From Adiantum capillus-veneris (lineage: Eukaryota > Streptophyta > Polypodiopsida > Polypodiales > Pteridaceae), in assembly GCA_014529385.2 (NCBI GenBank), contig CM043964.1, positions 4,917,997-4,981,996 of the forward strand: a stretch of DNA of 64,000 nt, in the 5' to 3' direction. Below, piece after piece: positions 21,952 to 32,383 of this stretch; the first letter of the stretch is position 1; each line of letters starts with the position of its first letter. Both the position numbers and the translations under genes were made by a program. The notes beneath the pieces are model-generated. The model did not search any database, was not told the DNA's origin, and worked only from the letters and a program-made list of their open reading frames with translations.

Positions 21952-23464
21952 TGTCATAAAAAATAATATTTGATACTCCCAAATGATTTTCTCATGTTGA
22001 ACTAATCATTTAATATGGGGAAGTACCAGGGGAGTAAAAGCTAGAATATTGGTAAGGTTTCCAAATCGTTCTCAGTCAAAGATCTAACGGAGGGAAAATA
22101 GGGATCCAAAGGGGGACAGTCTACAAAAGAGCAATGTGCTTCAATGGGGCTTAAAAGACCTAAGGTTCAACCCCATTAATACTTCCATAGGCTAAAGTTC
22201 CTAATTTTAATTGTATTGTCCAAAGGCCAAAGTAGGGAAATATTGGATGGTCATTGAAAGACTAAAAAGTCTTCCCACATCCCTAGGAAGGAGGGGGAAA
22301 GCCCTTATTGTAGGGGATGAGAGAGAAACACATACACACACTCCAAATCTCCCCCTTTACACAAAGGGAATACTCGACACATGTCAGGCTCCTAGCCTAG
22401 TTGCTCCCAATCTCCCCTCAAATCCTATTGGATGACCATAGAGATGGACCAATGAGAATTAGGCTAGAGTAAATTTAGTCTAATCAATTTAAAAATGCTT
22501 GATAAAAGAACCAATAGAAATAAAGCTCCCTAGAAGACTATTGGACAGTCTACCAAGGGGTCCAATGAGCATCCAACAGCCCAATGGCTTGTCTGATTCC
22601 TATTGGCCAGAAGACAAAAAGGTCCAATGAGAGTTTAGATGAATCATTTAATTACCTAAAGATCTCACAAAAGGGGAAAGGGGGACACATGTCACAAGGC
22701 TATCAATTATGCTTCTAATTTGTGATTGGCTAAGCTTTGTAGGACCCAATGAGAGGCCACCAATGAGAGGCCAGCATGAGAAAAAAGCAAGAGGGGTCGA
22801 CCAAGAGAGAGAAAGCTTGGCATTTTTAGTCTTACACACATTGGTACACACACACACAAGTTATGCATTGAGCAAGAACTCCATCTCCTTCTCCAACCAA
22901 GAGCCAAGCTTCAATGACATGCTCATCTCCTTTACCATGATAATTACTAATCTAAGCTATTCTATTAGAGTGATTATGTGAGGAGAATACTTATTTCTCA
23001 TAAGATACATCTTTATCCTCTCAATCTATGCTCATTCCCTACTAGCTCTCACCATTTTTGAATGTGTTTGAGGTCTTGGGATTGAGGCTAGGGATACTAG
23101 GTGTGTTGTTCAAGCATAATTTGGTGCATGCAGCTTTCAGCTTCATTGCACCTAAAAGTGTTATCAAGGAACACATGAATTGTATTGTACAAAAGTCTCC
23201 TTTGATGAGAGAAGCTATAATACAAAGCCTTTATGGAGGGGGACCGTCGGCTCCATGTAAATTTGATCCTCAATTGTTGTCAATTGCTCTATTTCTCTCT
23301 CTTTTCAAGTATTGTCAATGCCAAATTAGCTAGGTGTTAATTGCTATGCTGCTTTCTCAAATTAAGTAATCTCTCTATGTTCATTAGAAACTTGTTCTTA
23401 TTGAAATGCTTACTATGTTATCAATTTCTGCTACACACAAGTTACTAGTGCATTAAATGTTACA
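21952..23464 (+). repeat. LTR C of the gypsy element (1,513 bp)
   Basis: It starts TGTCATAAAAAATAAT and ends CATTAAATGTTACA. It is followed at once by a tRNA-Met-type primer site and preceded by a polypurine tract. It is the reverse complement of the LTRs at 10.5 and 58.3 kb and is clearly alignable throughout. Confidence 0.88.
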
Positions 23465-23465
23465 T

Positions 23466-23477
23466 TGGTATTAGAGC
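23466..23477 (+). promoter_or_regulatory. Primer binding site (initiator tRNA-Met type, one mismatch)
   Basis: TGGTATTAGAGC, against TGGTATCAGAGC in the other elements here, begins two bases after the LTR end. Confidence 0.8.
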
Positions 23478-25400
23478 TATTGGTTTCTCTTTCCTTGCTT
23501 AAGAAGAGAGGTCCTCAAGCTTGCTACAAATGTTGGTGTTATTAATATATACTAGTTATGTAATTGGACACTAAAGTGTCTTGTTTTCCTATGAAGTTTT
23601 GGCAATTTATTTGCGAAGCTAGAAAGAAGTTTTTTACACCTTGCTTCTACCATAGATAGTTATGAGGGAAAGAAAGCATTGGATTTTTCTCCATGTCAAA
23701 ATACAAGCCCTATGGAGAGAATTGTGGTAATTTCTAAGATGTAATTTTCTATAAAATTTCAAGTTGTTTTGCCAATGAAATAATAAAATTCTTATATCAT
23801 TTTGTAGAGGTGAGCTTTTTTATGTTTTTGAAAGCCAAGTGCTAGTACTTAGTGTTACAAAACAATGGTATGACCTTCAAGGAATAATTTCAAGTTATAA
23901 ACATAATTTCATACATGAGCACGTGCTGACTAAGAGCATAATTTTGGCCTTTCAAAGGTCCTCTCATGAAATTGGGACTATTCTAGTGCAATTTGACAAC
24001 ATCAAATGAATTTATATGTTAAAACCAAGAAAATACATTTTTTTGTGGCTCCCTAACTTACTTAAATCTTGTCGCTTACACTCTATCTTGAAATTTTGAT
24101 CATGCAAAAACTCTTGAAAATCTAGAGTCCTCCACAATAACATGAAACCAAGGTTTTACGTATCTCATTTGTATTCATATCGTGCACTTTGATACATTTA
24201 ATTGATATGTGTGGAAAGTTTGAAGTTATTTGAGGTTTTGAATACTTATGTCTCAAGAATTAAAATTTCAAAATTTTTGCATGCACATTTTTTAATATTT
24301 GAAATGATCCAAAAATTGTTTCTTACCAGAGCACTTCTACTTGCCATCTTGAGTCCTCATTGGAGAGGGTAAGCAATGTATCACTTTCTAAAACCCAAAA
24401 CAAATCAAAAACACATTTTTTCTATGCATTTAACGATGTGCTTGAAATGGCCATATCAAACACGTAGAACTTTCCACTATTTTATATACTCTCAAGTAAC
24501 TTTTTTTGCACATGAAACTTGCAATTATCTATAGCACAATTGTAGAAAAGTTGTGTACAATTTTCTACAAGGTCGCTTCATTTTTTCATGAGCTTATAAA
24601 GTTGATTTCTTCAAAGCATCAATCGCAGTCTTATGGGGGTCCACTTGATGAGTATATTTCTTGATCATAATAGCTTTTAAAATGAAAGGTTATATTTTTC
24701 AAAGACCCTCTAGCTAGCATATTTAAGCATATCAAGAGGGTTTTCTTAAATACTCCGTCTGCTGCAAGTAGCATTTAATCTAAATTTGTAAGAAAAGGAT
24801 ACTTAAGTGTCCTGTTTTGGTACCAAACTAGTGTTAATTGCAAAAGAGTAAGTAGAATAGGGATTTTTCATCCTTGAAGCACGCGTGCTTTATGCACTTA
24901 ACATGGATACCGCCCTGGGGGGTTCACTATATTTAAGACCACTATATCACGTGCGTTCAGGCTCTCTTTCTAAAATCCCTCTTCTATAAATTTTCTAGGA
25001 AATATAATGAACCCTTTTTCTTTTAAATTCTGTAATTTTTTTTGAGATTTTTAAAGAACATATCTTTATGTAACTTTTAAGGTATTTACATACCCTTCTA
25101 TTGAACTCACGTGATAGGTCACATACTATGTAAGATGAACCCCGGAGGGATACCGTCGTGAGCTATGGTCTTAATAATGGAGTCCTATGGGGCTTGCTTA
25201 ATGCTTAACCATTATTGAGATATTAGAAGCTTGACATGAACTGGTGCTATCTTGGCTCTGATGAACCCTCTCTTATAATCCTTGCAATCAATAATATTCA
25301 AGCCACGGGTATAGATGCTTGAGTGTGCTTATCTTTGAAGGTAAAGATGAGTAGAAACTAGGTCTTGAAGTGCCAAAGTACAAGTAAAAATTTACACCTA
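23478..25400 (+). other. Gypsy leader (untranslated) region
   Basis: Non-coding. The part near 24,850-25,250 (AGTAGAATAGGGATTTTTCA, AGCTATGGTCTTAATAATGG) matches the leader on the minus strand at 57.9-58.25 kb, proving the two elements are one family. It is interrupted by MITE copy 3. Confidence 0.7.
24913..25147. mobile_element. MITE-like element, copy 3 (235 bp)
   Basis: GGATACCG flanks both ends (24,905-24,912 and 25,148-25,155). The termini CCTGGGGGGTTCACTAT and GATGAACCCCGGAG are inverted, with inner inverted TATCACGTG motifs, as in the other copies. Confidence 0.85.
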
Positions 25401-25439
25401 AAATTTGCTAGTATGGATGACAAGGGAAAAGAGATTTAA

Positions 25440-28169
25440 ATGAATGTTGATAGCTTTGATTTTGCTAATGAAAGATCAAATAACGATGCTCCTATGATTG
25501 TAAACTATCTTGTTTCTAGGCTTCAACAAGACGTGGGCAACCCATCCCTCCAAGGTGAAGTGCTATAGCAATTGTGCACCCATGGTATTCTCCAAACTCC
25601 CCACCAAGAAGAGAGAGTACCTAGAAAGCCTCCTAGCGAGACTTCCAAAAGAGGGCTCTCTCTGATAAGGGAATAAGATGAGGATCTGTACAAAGGGCTC
25701 AAGAAATTACTACTTGATGAGGCATCTCCCTCCCAAAGGAGAACCCAAGTTTCAACGTAGAGCCCCCACGAAAAGAATGAGAAAGAAGTGAATCTACTGC
25801 CACCTCTGCGGAGATGGCTACACGAAGACAACGGAAAAAACGCTCTCCAACACCCCCAAAACGGAGAAGACCATTGCATAGTTCTCTACACTATAATTCA
25901 AAGAGGGAAGAGAAAAAACAGCAGAAGAAAAAGGCGAGAAAGAGGTCACCCTCTCCATTTGTTCACCAGTGTTATTAGTGCAAAAGAAAGATGGCACATA
26001 TTGTATGTGTGTCGACTATAGAGCACTAAATAGGATCACTATCAAGAATAGGTTTCCCGTTCCATGGGTAGAAGACCTATTTGATAAGCCACAGGGGTTG
26101 ACCTACTTCAGTAGGATTGACCTAAAAAGTGGCTACCATCAAATAAGGATTGTTGATCAAGACATTGTAAAGACCACATTTTGCACTACGTTTGGTCTTT
26201 ACGAGTACATTGTGATGCCTTTTGGCTTGACCAATGCACCATCCACAGTTAACCGCTTGATGGAGAAGTTATTCAGGCCTCACCGAACCTTTACTATAGT
26301 GTTCTTTGATGATATAATCATCTACTCTAATTCATTAGACTAACACGAACAACACCTTCAGGTAATATTTTAAGTTTTTTGAGAGAATAAGCTTTACATA
26401 AATCGAAAGAAAAGTGAATTTTTCTTACAAGAGATTTAGTATTTAGGTCACATTACCTCTCAAGATGACATCCAAATGGATCCATCAAAGTTAGAGGTAA
26501 TAAAAGGATGGCATAATCCAAGGAATATGCATGAATTAAGAAGCTTTATAGGTATGTGTATATACTATAGACGCTTCATATAAAAGTTCTCACAAATCGC
26601 AAGACCATTACATGACCTAACAAAGAAAAATGTTAGGTATATATGGTTCACCAAAGAGAACAATTCTTTCGAAAAGCTTAGAGAGAAGCTTATCTCTCAG
26701 CATATGCTTACACTGCCGGATCTCTCAAATCCATTTGAGGTCCAATGCGACGCTTGTGCTGATTTCCTTGGAGCTGTTTTGCTCCAAGAAGAGCGCGCCA
26801 TAGCCTATGAAAGTCAAAGGCTCGACCCTGTTGAGCAAACTCTCGGCATGTACGAAAAGGAACTCTTAGCAATTCTACATGCTCTAGGTTTGTAGAAGCA
26901 CTATTTATTGGGGACTCCTTTCATTCAGTGAACGGATCACCAAAGTCTTAAGTACCTCATGATGCAGACCAATCTCTCCGACAAACAAACGAGGTGGACA
27001 AATTTCCTTTTCATATTGCTCACATTGTTGGCAAGCATAATCAAGTGGACAATGCACTCTCAAGACGATCGAGAGTGAATGTGGTATTCATAGCAACTCA
27101 CAACGATCTATCCTTTATGATAGATGAGTACACTATCGATCCCGATTTTAGAGATGTGATTTCAGCCCTTGCACTAGGGAAGAAGGAAGAACCATTTTCC
27201 CTACAAGATGTTTATCTTCTCTATGGCAGTAGACTATGAGTTACTAACTCACTACATGAGAAAGTAATGTATGAATCTCATGCTCCTCCTTATGGGGGGC
27301 ATAGAGGGATTCAATCTACTCTAAAAGGGATAGAAACATATTTCTATTGGCCTGCCATGAAAGAAAACATACAAGAGTATGTTTCAAAATGTGTGGTATG
27401 CCAAAAGATGAAGTTTAATAGAGAGAAGCAACCTGGATTGCTTCAACCGTTGCCAATCCCTAATTCACAATGGGAGAGCATATCCATGGATTTTATCTTT
27501 GGATTGCCCAAGTCTATGCATGGGAATGTTGGAATATGGACAATAGTAGACAGGTTAAGCAAACAAGCACATTTCATACCTCTCAAAAAGACTATCAAGG
27601 CCCATCAAATGGCAACCCTCTTTATATCACAATCTTCAAATACCATGGCTTGCCAACGTCTATAGTGTTGGATAGAGATCCTAGAATGACCAATAATTTC
27701 TAGAAGGGTCTCTTTGAGAATTTAGGTACAAGGCTAAACTTCTCTTCGGTCTATCATCCTCAAACGGATGGCCAAACGGATAGCCTAACAATTCTTGATC
27801 TACTAAAAGCTTATGTCACAAAAGTAGATCAAAAGTCCCAATGGGAGAAGTACTTACCCTTAGTGGAGTATGCTTACAATAAACCTGTACATACTTCCAC
27901 GGGAAAAGCACCTTTTGAGGTGATAGAGGGAAGATAAAAAAGTCCCCTACTAGTCAAGGTACATGAGAAGATCTTTGCTGCAAGAAGAGGTGTTGTAGCC
28001 CGAGTCCATTCTCCAACACAAAGACAAGGAATTATGAGGCGGTAAGACTATCCGATGATATCTTATCAAGTTTAAAAATTATCCTTTTGAAGATGATAGA
28101 TGGATGCAAGGCATACAATTAAAGGATAACCTAGACCTAGTAAATGCTTACAATGATTCCCTAGAGTAA
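25440..28169 (+). pseudogene. Gypsy gag-pol pseudogene
   Basis: A gag remnant (about 25,440-25,950, with CHLCGDGYTKTT) is joined by a deletion directly to reverse transcriptase, so protease is missing. RT has VDYRALNRITIKNRFPVP, KSGYHQIRI and FFDDIIIYS. RNase H has DACADFLGAVLLQEE. Integrase has YGGHRGIQSTLKGI, CVVCQKMKF and MDFIFGLPKS. The integrase catalytic Glu region reads QTDGQTDSLTI, so the Glu is lost. A second deletion of about 430 bases near 27,985 removes the integrase C-terminus and joins to a chromodomain-like end (FKNYPFEDDRWMQG) that stops at 28,167. Many stops are scattered through it. Confidence 0.9.
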
Positions 28170-28299
28170 GAAAATGTAAATATGTCCACACAGCCATCTC
28201 CAAGAACCACCCGCTCGTCAAAGAGAGTTTACAAGTCACATGAAGAATCGGCAAAGAGCTCTCATGAAGCGCATAGCAGTGAAAGATAATGAAGAGAGG

Positions 28300-28301
<2 letters not shown>

Positions 28302-28361
<60 letters not shown>
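28302..28361. repeat. (CT)n microsatellite, about 30 units
   Basis: Pure CT tract ending in GCGCGCGC, at the junction between the gypsy 3' end and the LTR fragment. Confidence 0.98.
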
Positions 28362-28362
<1 letters not shown>

Positions 28363-28363
<1 letters not shown>

Positions 28364-28842
28364 CGCGCGCGCTAATATGGTGTGAAGTGTTAAGTGAAAG
28401 AACCTCATCTCCTTATCCAAGCTTGTTGAGAAGTTGACAGCCTACACCAATACTCTTGGATATGGAATGAAAATGCAACCAAGAGCCATGCTTCAATGCT
28501 TAAGCTTTCCATCTTCTTCATCATCATTACTATGCTATTATGCTATGCTAAGCAACAAGAGTGATGATAAGTGAGGAACTATTTATTTCTCGTAAGAATT
28601 CTTCTTCCCTACCCCCATTCGTTGCTAGCTCTCTCCATCTTCGAAGGTGTTTGAGGTCTTGGGACTGAGACCGGGGAAAAGTTAATTCTTTCATTTAGCT
28701 AAGCTACAAGCATAATTATGGTGCATGAAGCTCTCTATCTTCATTGCACCATCAAGGTTTCAAGGAACACAAAGCTTGTATTGTAGCAAGTTTCTCTTTA
28801 TGGGAGAAACTATAATACAAAAGCCTTTTGGAGGGGAGACCG
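28363..28842 (+). repeat. Gypsy LTR fragment (copy D)
   Basis: It matches the inner and 3' part of LTR C and is closest to copy E: AACCAAGAGCC, TTCGAAGGTGTTTGAGGTCTTGG, ATACAAAAGCCTTTTGGAGG. Homology stops exactly at CCG before CACTACAAC at 28,843, where a CACTA-like element entered. Confidence 0.8.
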
Positions 28843-29123
28843 CACTACAACACAACATGGAGATATCGATGCACGTATATCGATGAAATTAGCGGGCGTC
28901 GATATACGCGTCACAATGTGCGTCGATATACACGTGGAAAGGCTTTATTTCCCACGCGTATAGCGACGCAAAAAAATTTGGGGAAAAAAAGAGAAACCCG
29001 CAAGTAGTAGGAGCCATTTTTGCCTGTGCTCTGCTCAAATCTTGGCCTCCACCTGCTGCGCAGGTATTATGCCCCCCCCCCCCCAACCCCTCTCTCTCTC
29101 TCTACATCGTGTGTGTGTGTGTA

Positions 29124-29180
<57 letters not shown>

Positions 29181-29697
29181 ATTAATGTATGCTTAGGAAA
29201 TTAAAATTAAAGAAAAATAATTAAAGAGAGAAATGAAATGAAATGTTATATTAATGTCTTCGAAAGGCCAAAGTGACCTATGAGACATGAGACAAGAAAG
29301 TTACAATGTGATGGATCTGATACAAAGTCAGAGTAAGAAGATGACAAAATAAAATATTATGGAATCCTAAACTGCTGGGTATGGACTAAACGGCTAAACC
29401 AGCTAGATCATAGGAGATCTAGCAGCTCTCGCTGGCGGATCTCATCAATCTCCTCCATGGTCAGTAGTCTGACCGGGCGTTATGCATGTCGAGCCAAAGT
29501 GACCTAGGTAGATCCTCTGATGCAGCCTCTATCGATGTTGTGTAGTACTCCGAAGTCGTGGACGTCTAGATCTCCCTAGCTCAGTCGCTCGTTCGATCAG
29601 TAGAGAGATAGGAAAGTAGAGAGCGAGAGAGAGAGAGAGAGAGAGGTTAGTAGAGAGAGAGAGATAGGAAATAGCTAGAGATATAGAGAAAGAGAGT

Positions 29698-29763
<66 letters not shown>

Positions 29764-30326
29764 GGAAGTGAAGAGCGAGACAGAGAGAGAGATAGGAAAA
29801 TAAGGAAATAGAGAGAGAAAGAGAGATAGCGAGAGCGAGATCGAGAGAGAGAGAGAAAGAGAGGTAGCGAGAGTGAGATCGAGAGAGAAAGAGAGATCGA
29901 GATCGCTTTTTTGAGCAAGAACCATGCAAGGCTTCTGAATCTTTCTCAAGTTGCTCATCCATCTCCACATTATCTTCTGGATTGGACATGGAGGCCCCGT
30001 CCGGTTTACAATCAGGTTGAAAACTTTCATTGGGCTGAGAACTTCCATGGCTTGTGCATGTGGTGAAAAAAACACCAGGATGGGCATAATATCCTTGGAA
30101 AAACCTGTGCAAAAAATTGCAAACAGACGGAACATTACAAAAATGACAAAAATGGTCATGCTTTAATATATGATTCATCAAGTGCGGCATTGGAAAGATT
30201 TCTCTCACAGGCTACCTTGGAATGGAGGCAGGTGGGTTCGTAGACAAAGAAGAAACTATGGAACTAAAAGAGGCAAAGGGATTTTGTCTGCTACATGCAT
30301 TGCCATGTACACTTGGGAGTGCACGT
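28843..30326 (+). mobile_element. CACTA-like (En/Spm) element, left part
   Basis: It begins CACTACAAC, as CACTA ends do, exactly where LTR D is cut. Subterminal repeats follow: GTCGATATACGCGT (28,898-28,911) and GTCGATATACACGT (28,922-28,935), with inverted relatives nearby. Most of 29,100-29,930 is GA/TA/CT repeat. A minus-strand frame at about 29,930-30,208 (HFCHFCNVPSVCNFLH, then an acidic tail) has no recognised family. The element is cut at 30,326 by the young LTR element and seems to resume at 37,037. The right terminus was not found. Confidence 0.5.
29129..29176. repeat. (GA)n microsatellite
   Basis: About 24 units. Further GA-rich and (TA)13(GA)19 tracts lie at 29,617-29,645 and 29,697-29,910. 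Confidence 0.97.
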
Positions 30327-31150
30327 TGTCGTGCTGTGACATGTACATAGTGGGAACACATGCTACAAGAGTTATCTTGTAACTTTTTAGATACATAATT
30401 ATATTTCCTATAATGTACATATGCATATGTAAGTATAAAAATAAGCTTTCTATCTCATCTTATTATTTATCTCAAGGGTAATGTATTCTTACTTTACCAT
30501 CAAAAAATACTATGGGAAAAGTGTCAATAGCTCCGCCTCTTTAACTTGGGGCAAAAAGCCCTCATTCTTTATTTCTACTATTTCATTATCATCTCACACT
30601 CTAGCTAGATCCTATATCTAGGGTAAACTCCAATATATATATATTCTATGTATTTTTTATGCTTTTCTTATATTTCTTTTTAAATAGCTACTAGGAGAGA
30701 ATCAAATCCTAGTGGGACACTAGGTGGCATGATTTCAAAGATACACTTATTTTAATGCATTATTGCAAGCATGGTTACAAAACTTTGTCAAGGAGAAATG
30801 TCATGCTTTCATATGGCATGAGGTGTCCTTGGGAATTAAATGAAAGTCAAGGCTACGGAGACCACATGAAGACTTTTGCTGCCATAAATGGACCCTATTT
30901 TGATGAATTTTTTACACAAGGTTCCAATCCGAATTGGAAAATGATTTTAAAATGAAAATCGTAGCTAATGAGCTGAAGTTTCTGCCCATATTTTTACTTT
31001 TTTATTTGGAGCTACGGTTGAGGAGATATGATAAAAATACTGGACCCCAGTCTGCCCACATCATGCAGGGACAGCTCATTTCCAACTTTTCCAATTCCTG
31101 TTCACACTGGCTCCTCTCTTCTTGTGTAAACCCTTGGGGGTTCCCTTCAC

Positions 31151-31160
31151 CTATAAAAGG
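31151..31160 (+). promoter_or_regulatory. LTR TATA box
   Basis: CTATAAAAGG, a canonical TATA element, with a start site expected near 31,180-31,190. U3 would then be about 860 bp and the untranslated R-U5 part about 1,140 bp. The duplicate is at 35,857-35,866. Confidence 0.7.
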
Positions 31161-31701
31161 GGACCTCTTCTTCCTTGGAAGGAACTCAAGCATTCAAGCC
31201 ATTGAGGAGAGGAATTCTTGAGGGAGTGAGTAGTAATGCCTAATTGTACTTAGCCCCATTAACATAAGCCCAAGCCTACACTTTCTCCTAGAGGAAAACT
31301 AGCCATTCTTGTATGCCATCCTTGGAGGATCAACTCTAATCAAAGAAGGTGTTGTACTTGGCGTATCAATCAAAGTGGAATTATCCACTCTTCTTCTCTC
31401 TCCCATCAATAATGGTGCCGAAGGGTTTCAAGTAAGATGTGTTCTACATTGATGTTTTCTTGATTTCTTGTTGTTTTCATTTTCATCTCTAATCCAACAT
31501 ATATATATGTATCTAATCTCATCTCCTTAACCAAACCTATCTCTCTCATTCTTAGTAATTCATCCTCTCTAGGTTCTCTTTGCTACAGGTACATCTCTCC
31601 CCACAGTATCCTTATTGCTTACGGGCAAGAATAGGGCTTGGGAGGGAAACTTCTCATCTCTTCACTTCTCTCATATCTACATTTCTCACATACTATCCTA
31701 G

Positions 31702-31920
31702 ATGAATAACCCACATGATGATCATTTCTATCGCTTTCACTCTGTACGATCTATTAGAATTAACGTATGGATTAGCCGTAAAATACACTTTCAACAACGT
31801 ATAGTGTTTCTCTTCGGCCCTGAAAGGCTCAATGAAATACTTCTATCACCGGATCCCATCATACTACCTCTCATAGACTATAATTTTTCTTTTGATGTAA
31901 GCGTAGTTATCTTGCTATGA
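31702..31920 (+). CDS. Small LTR ORF 1 (72 aa), paralogous to the next ORF
   Basis: No known family. It lies downstream of the TATA box, so it would be in the 5' part of the element RNA ahead of gag. The codon before the ATG is a TAG, so the start is fixed. The C-terminal 45 residues align without gaps to the product of 31,917-32,129: 21 identities, including F-Q-x2-I-x2-L-F-G-x2-R-L-N-x-I and P-x-I-L-P-x-I-x-Y-x2-S-x-D-V. Of the 21 shared residues, 14 use different synonymous codons, which suggests protein-level constraint. The stop TGA overlaps the next ATG (ATGA). Residues are basic in the middle and hydrophobic at the C-terminus. Function unknown. Confidence 0.55.
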   Translation: MNNPHDDHFYRFHSVRSIRINVWISRKIHFQQRIVFLFGPERLNEILLSPDPIILPLIDYNFSFDVSVVILL

Positions 31921-32129
31921 ACCAAGAGGATTTGTACACACAATTAATCCCAATCACTAGACAAAATATCTATATTATGGTAAGCACAAAACTACAATTC
32001 CAAAGAACAATTCGTAGCCTATTTGGTCAGTCAAGATTGAATGCCATTAACTCATCCATTAACCCTTTCATATTACCCATGATACGATATGACCATAGCC
32101 TTGATGTTTTCATCTTCGTATTGTTTTGA
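31917..32129 (+). CDS. Small LTR ORF 2 (70 aa), paralogous to ORF 1
   Basis: It starts in the ATGA overlap with ORF 1, an arrangement that permits termination-reinitiation. It shares the ungapped 45-residue C-terminal block with ORF 1 (LQFQRTIRSLFGQSRLNAI here). The protein ends in a hydrophobic run (SLDVFIFVLF). No signal peptide or known domain is evident. A GTAAGC in the frame (ATGGTAAGCAC, near 31,978) could alternatively be a splice donor. The gag ORF begins about 255 bases further on, beyond the LTR end and primer site. Confidence 0.55.
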   Translation: MNQEDLYTQLIPITRQNIYIMVSTKLQFQRTIRSLFGQSRLNAINSSINPFILPMIRYDHSLDVFIFVLF

Positions 32130-32336
32130 CATTCTCTTTTGCGTTCTTTCTTTGTGTGTGTGAATGCAAGAGAGAAAGAATGAGTCTTCTTTGATTGCAC
32201 TTCTTTCCAAGCCCTAGTCTTCATGGCATCTATGGTTTAACTCCTTCATATAGTTTTTGTTAAGTTCTCTCACAAACTCTCACAGCCATAAGCCCGGTGC
32301 TTTCCTGGCAAGACCGCAAATTTCTCGACATATTTT

Positions 32337-32352
32337 TGGTGAACTCGACGTG
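32337..32352 (+). promoter_or_regulatory. Primer binding site of the Gag-only element (tRNA not assigned)
   Basis: TGGTGAACTCGACGTG begins six bases after the LTR end, starting TGG as required by a tRNA CCA end. It is not the initiator tRNA-Met site used by the copia, gypsy and 5.4-kb elements here. Confidence 0.6.
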
Positions 32353-32383
32353 AATTTGCTAGGGTGAGAGTTTGTGGGTAACC

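Larger units (their letters stand above)
21421..28842 (+). mobile_element. Decayed Ty3/gypsy (chromovirus-like) element, plus strand
   Basis: In order it holds the 3' internal end of one unit (21,421-21,951, ending in a polypurine tract), LTR C (21,952-23,464), a primer site, a leader of about 2 kb, broken gag/pol (25,400-28,169), a (CT)30 tract and part of a further LTR (28,363-28,842). The same internal order occurs on the minus strand at 57-64 kb. Two MITE-like insertions (21,650-21,896 and 24,913-25,147) sit in it. Having internal sequence on both sides of LTR C implies a former head-to-tail tandem. Confidence 0.8.
30327..32330 (+). repeat. 5' LTR of the Gag-only element (2,004 bp)
   Basis: It is identical in length and almost identical in sequence to 35,033-37,036. 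It holds a TATA box at 31,152 and two small overlapping ORFs at 31,702-32,129. Confidence 0.97.

Noticed and set aside
28890-28990. CRISPR-like or tRNA-like structure in the CGTCGATATAC repeats
   Set aside because: Repeats are few, both direct and inverted, and follow a CACTAC end. They fit transposon subterminal repeats. There is no prokaryotic context.
29951-30382. Plus-strand frames upstream of the young LTR element as genes
   Set aside because: No motif, and the opposite strand gives an equally plausible frame. Left as unassigned sequence of the CACTA-like region.
30755-31221. 66- and 95-codon frames in the U3 part of the long LTR
   Set aside because: They lie upstream of or across the TATA box, have no paralogue or motif and are not expected in the element RNA. 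The downstream ORF pair is different because of its mutual homology.
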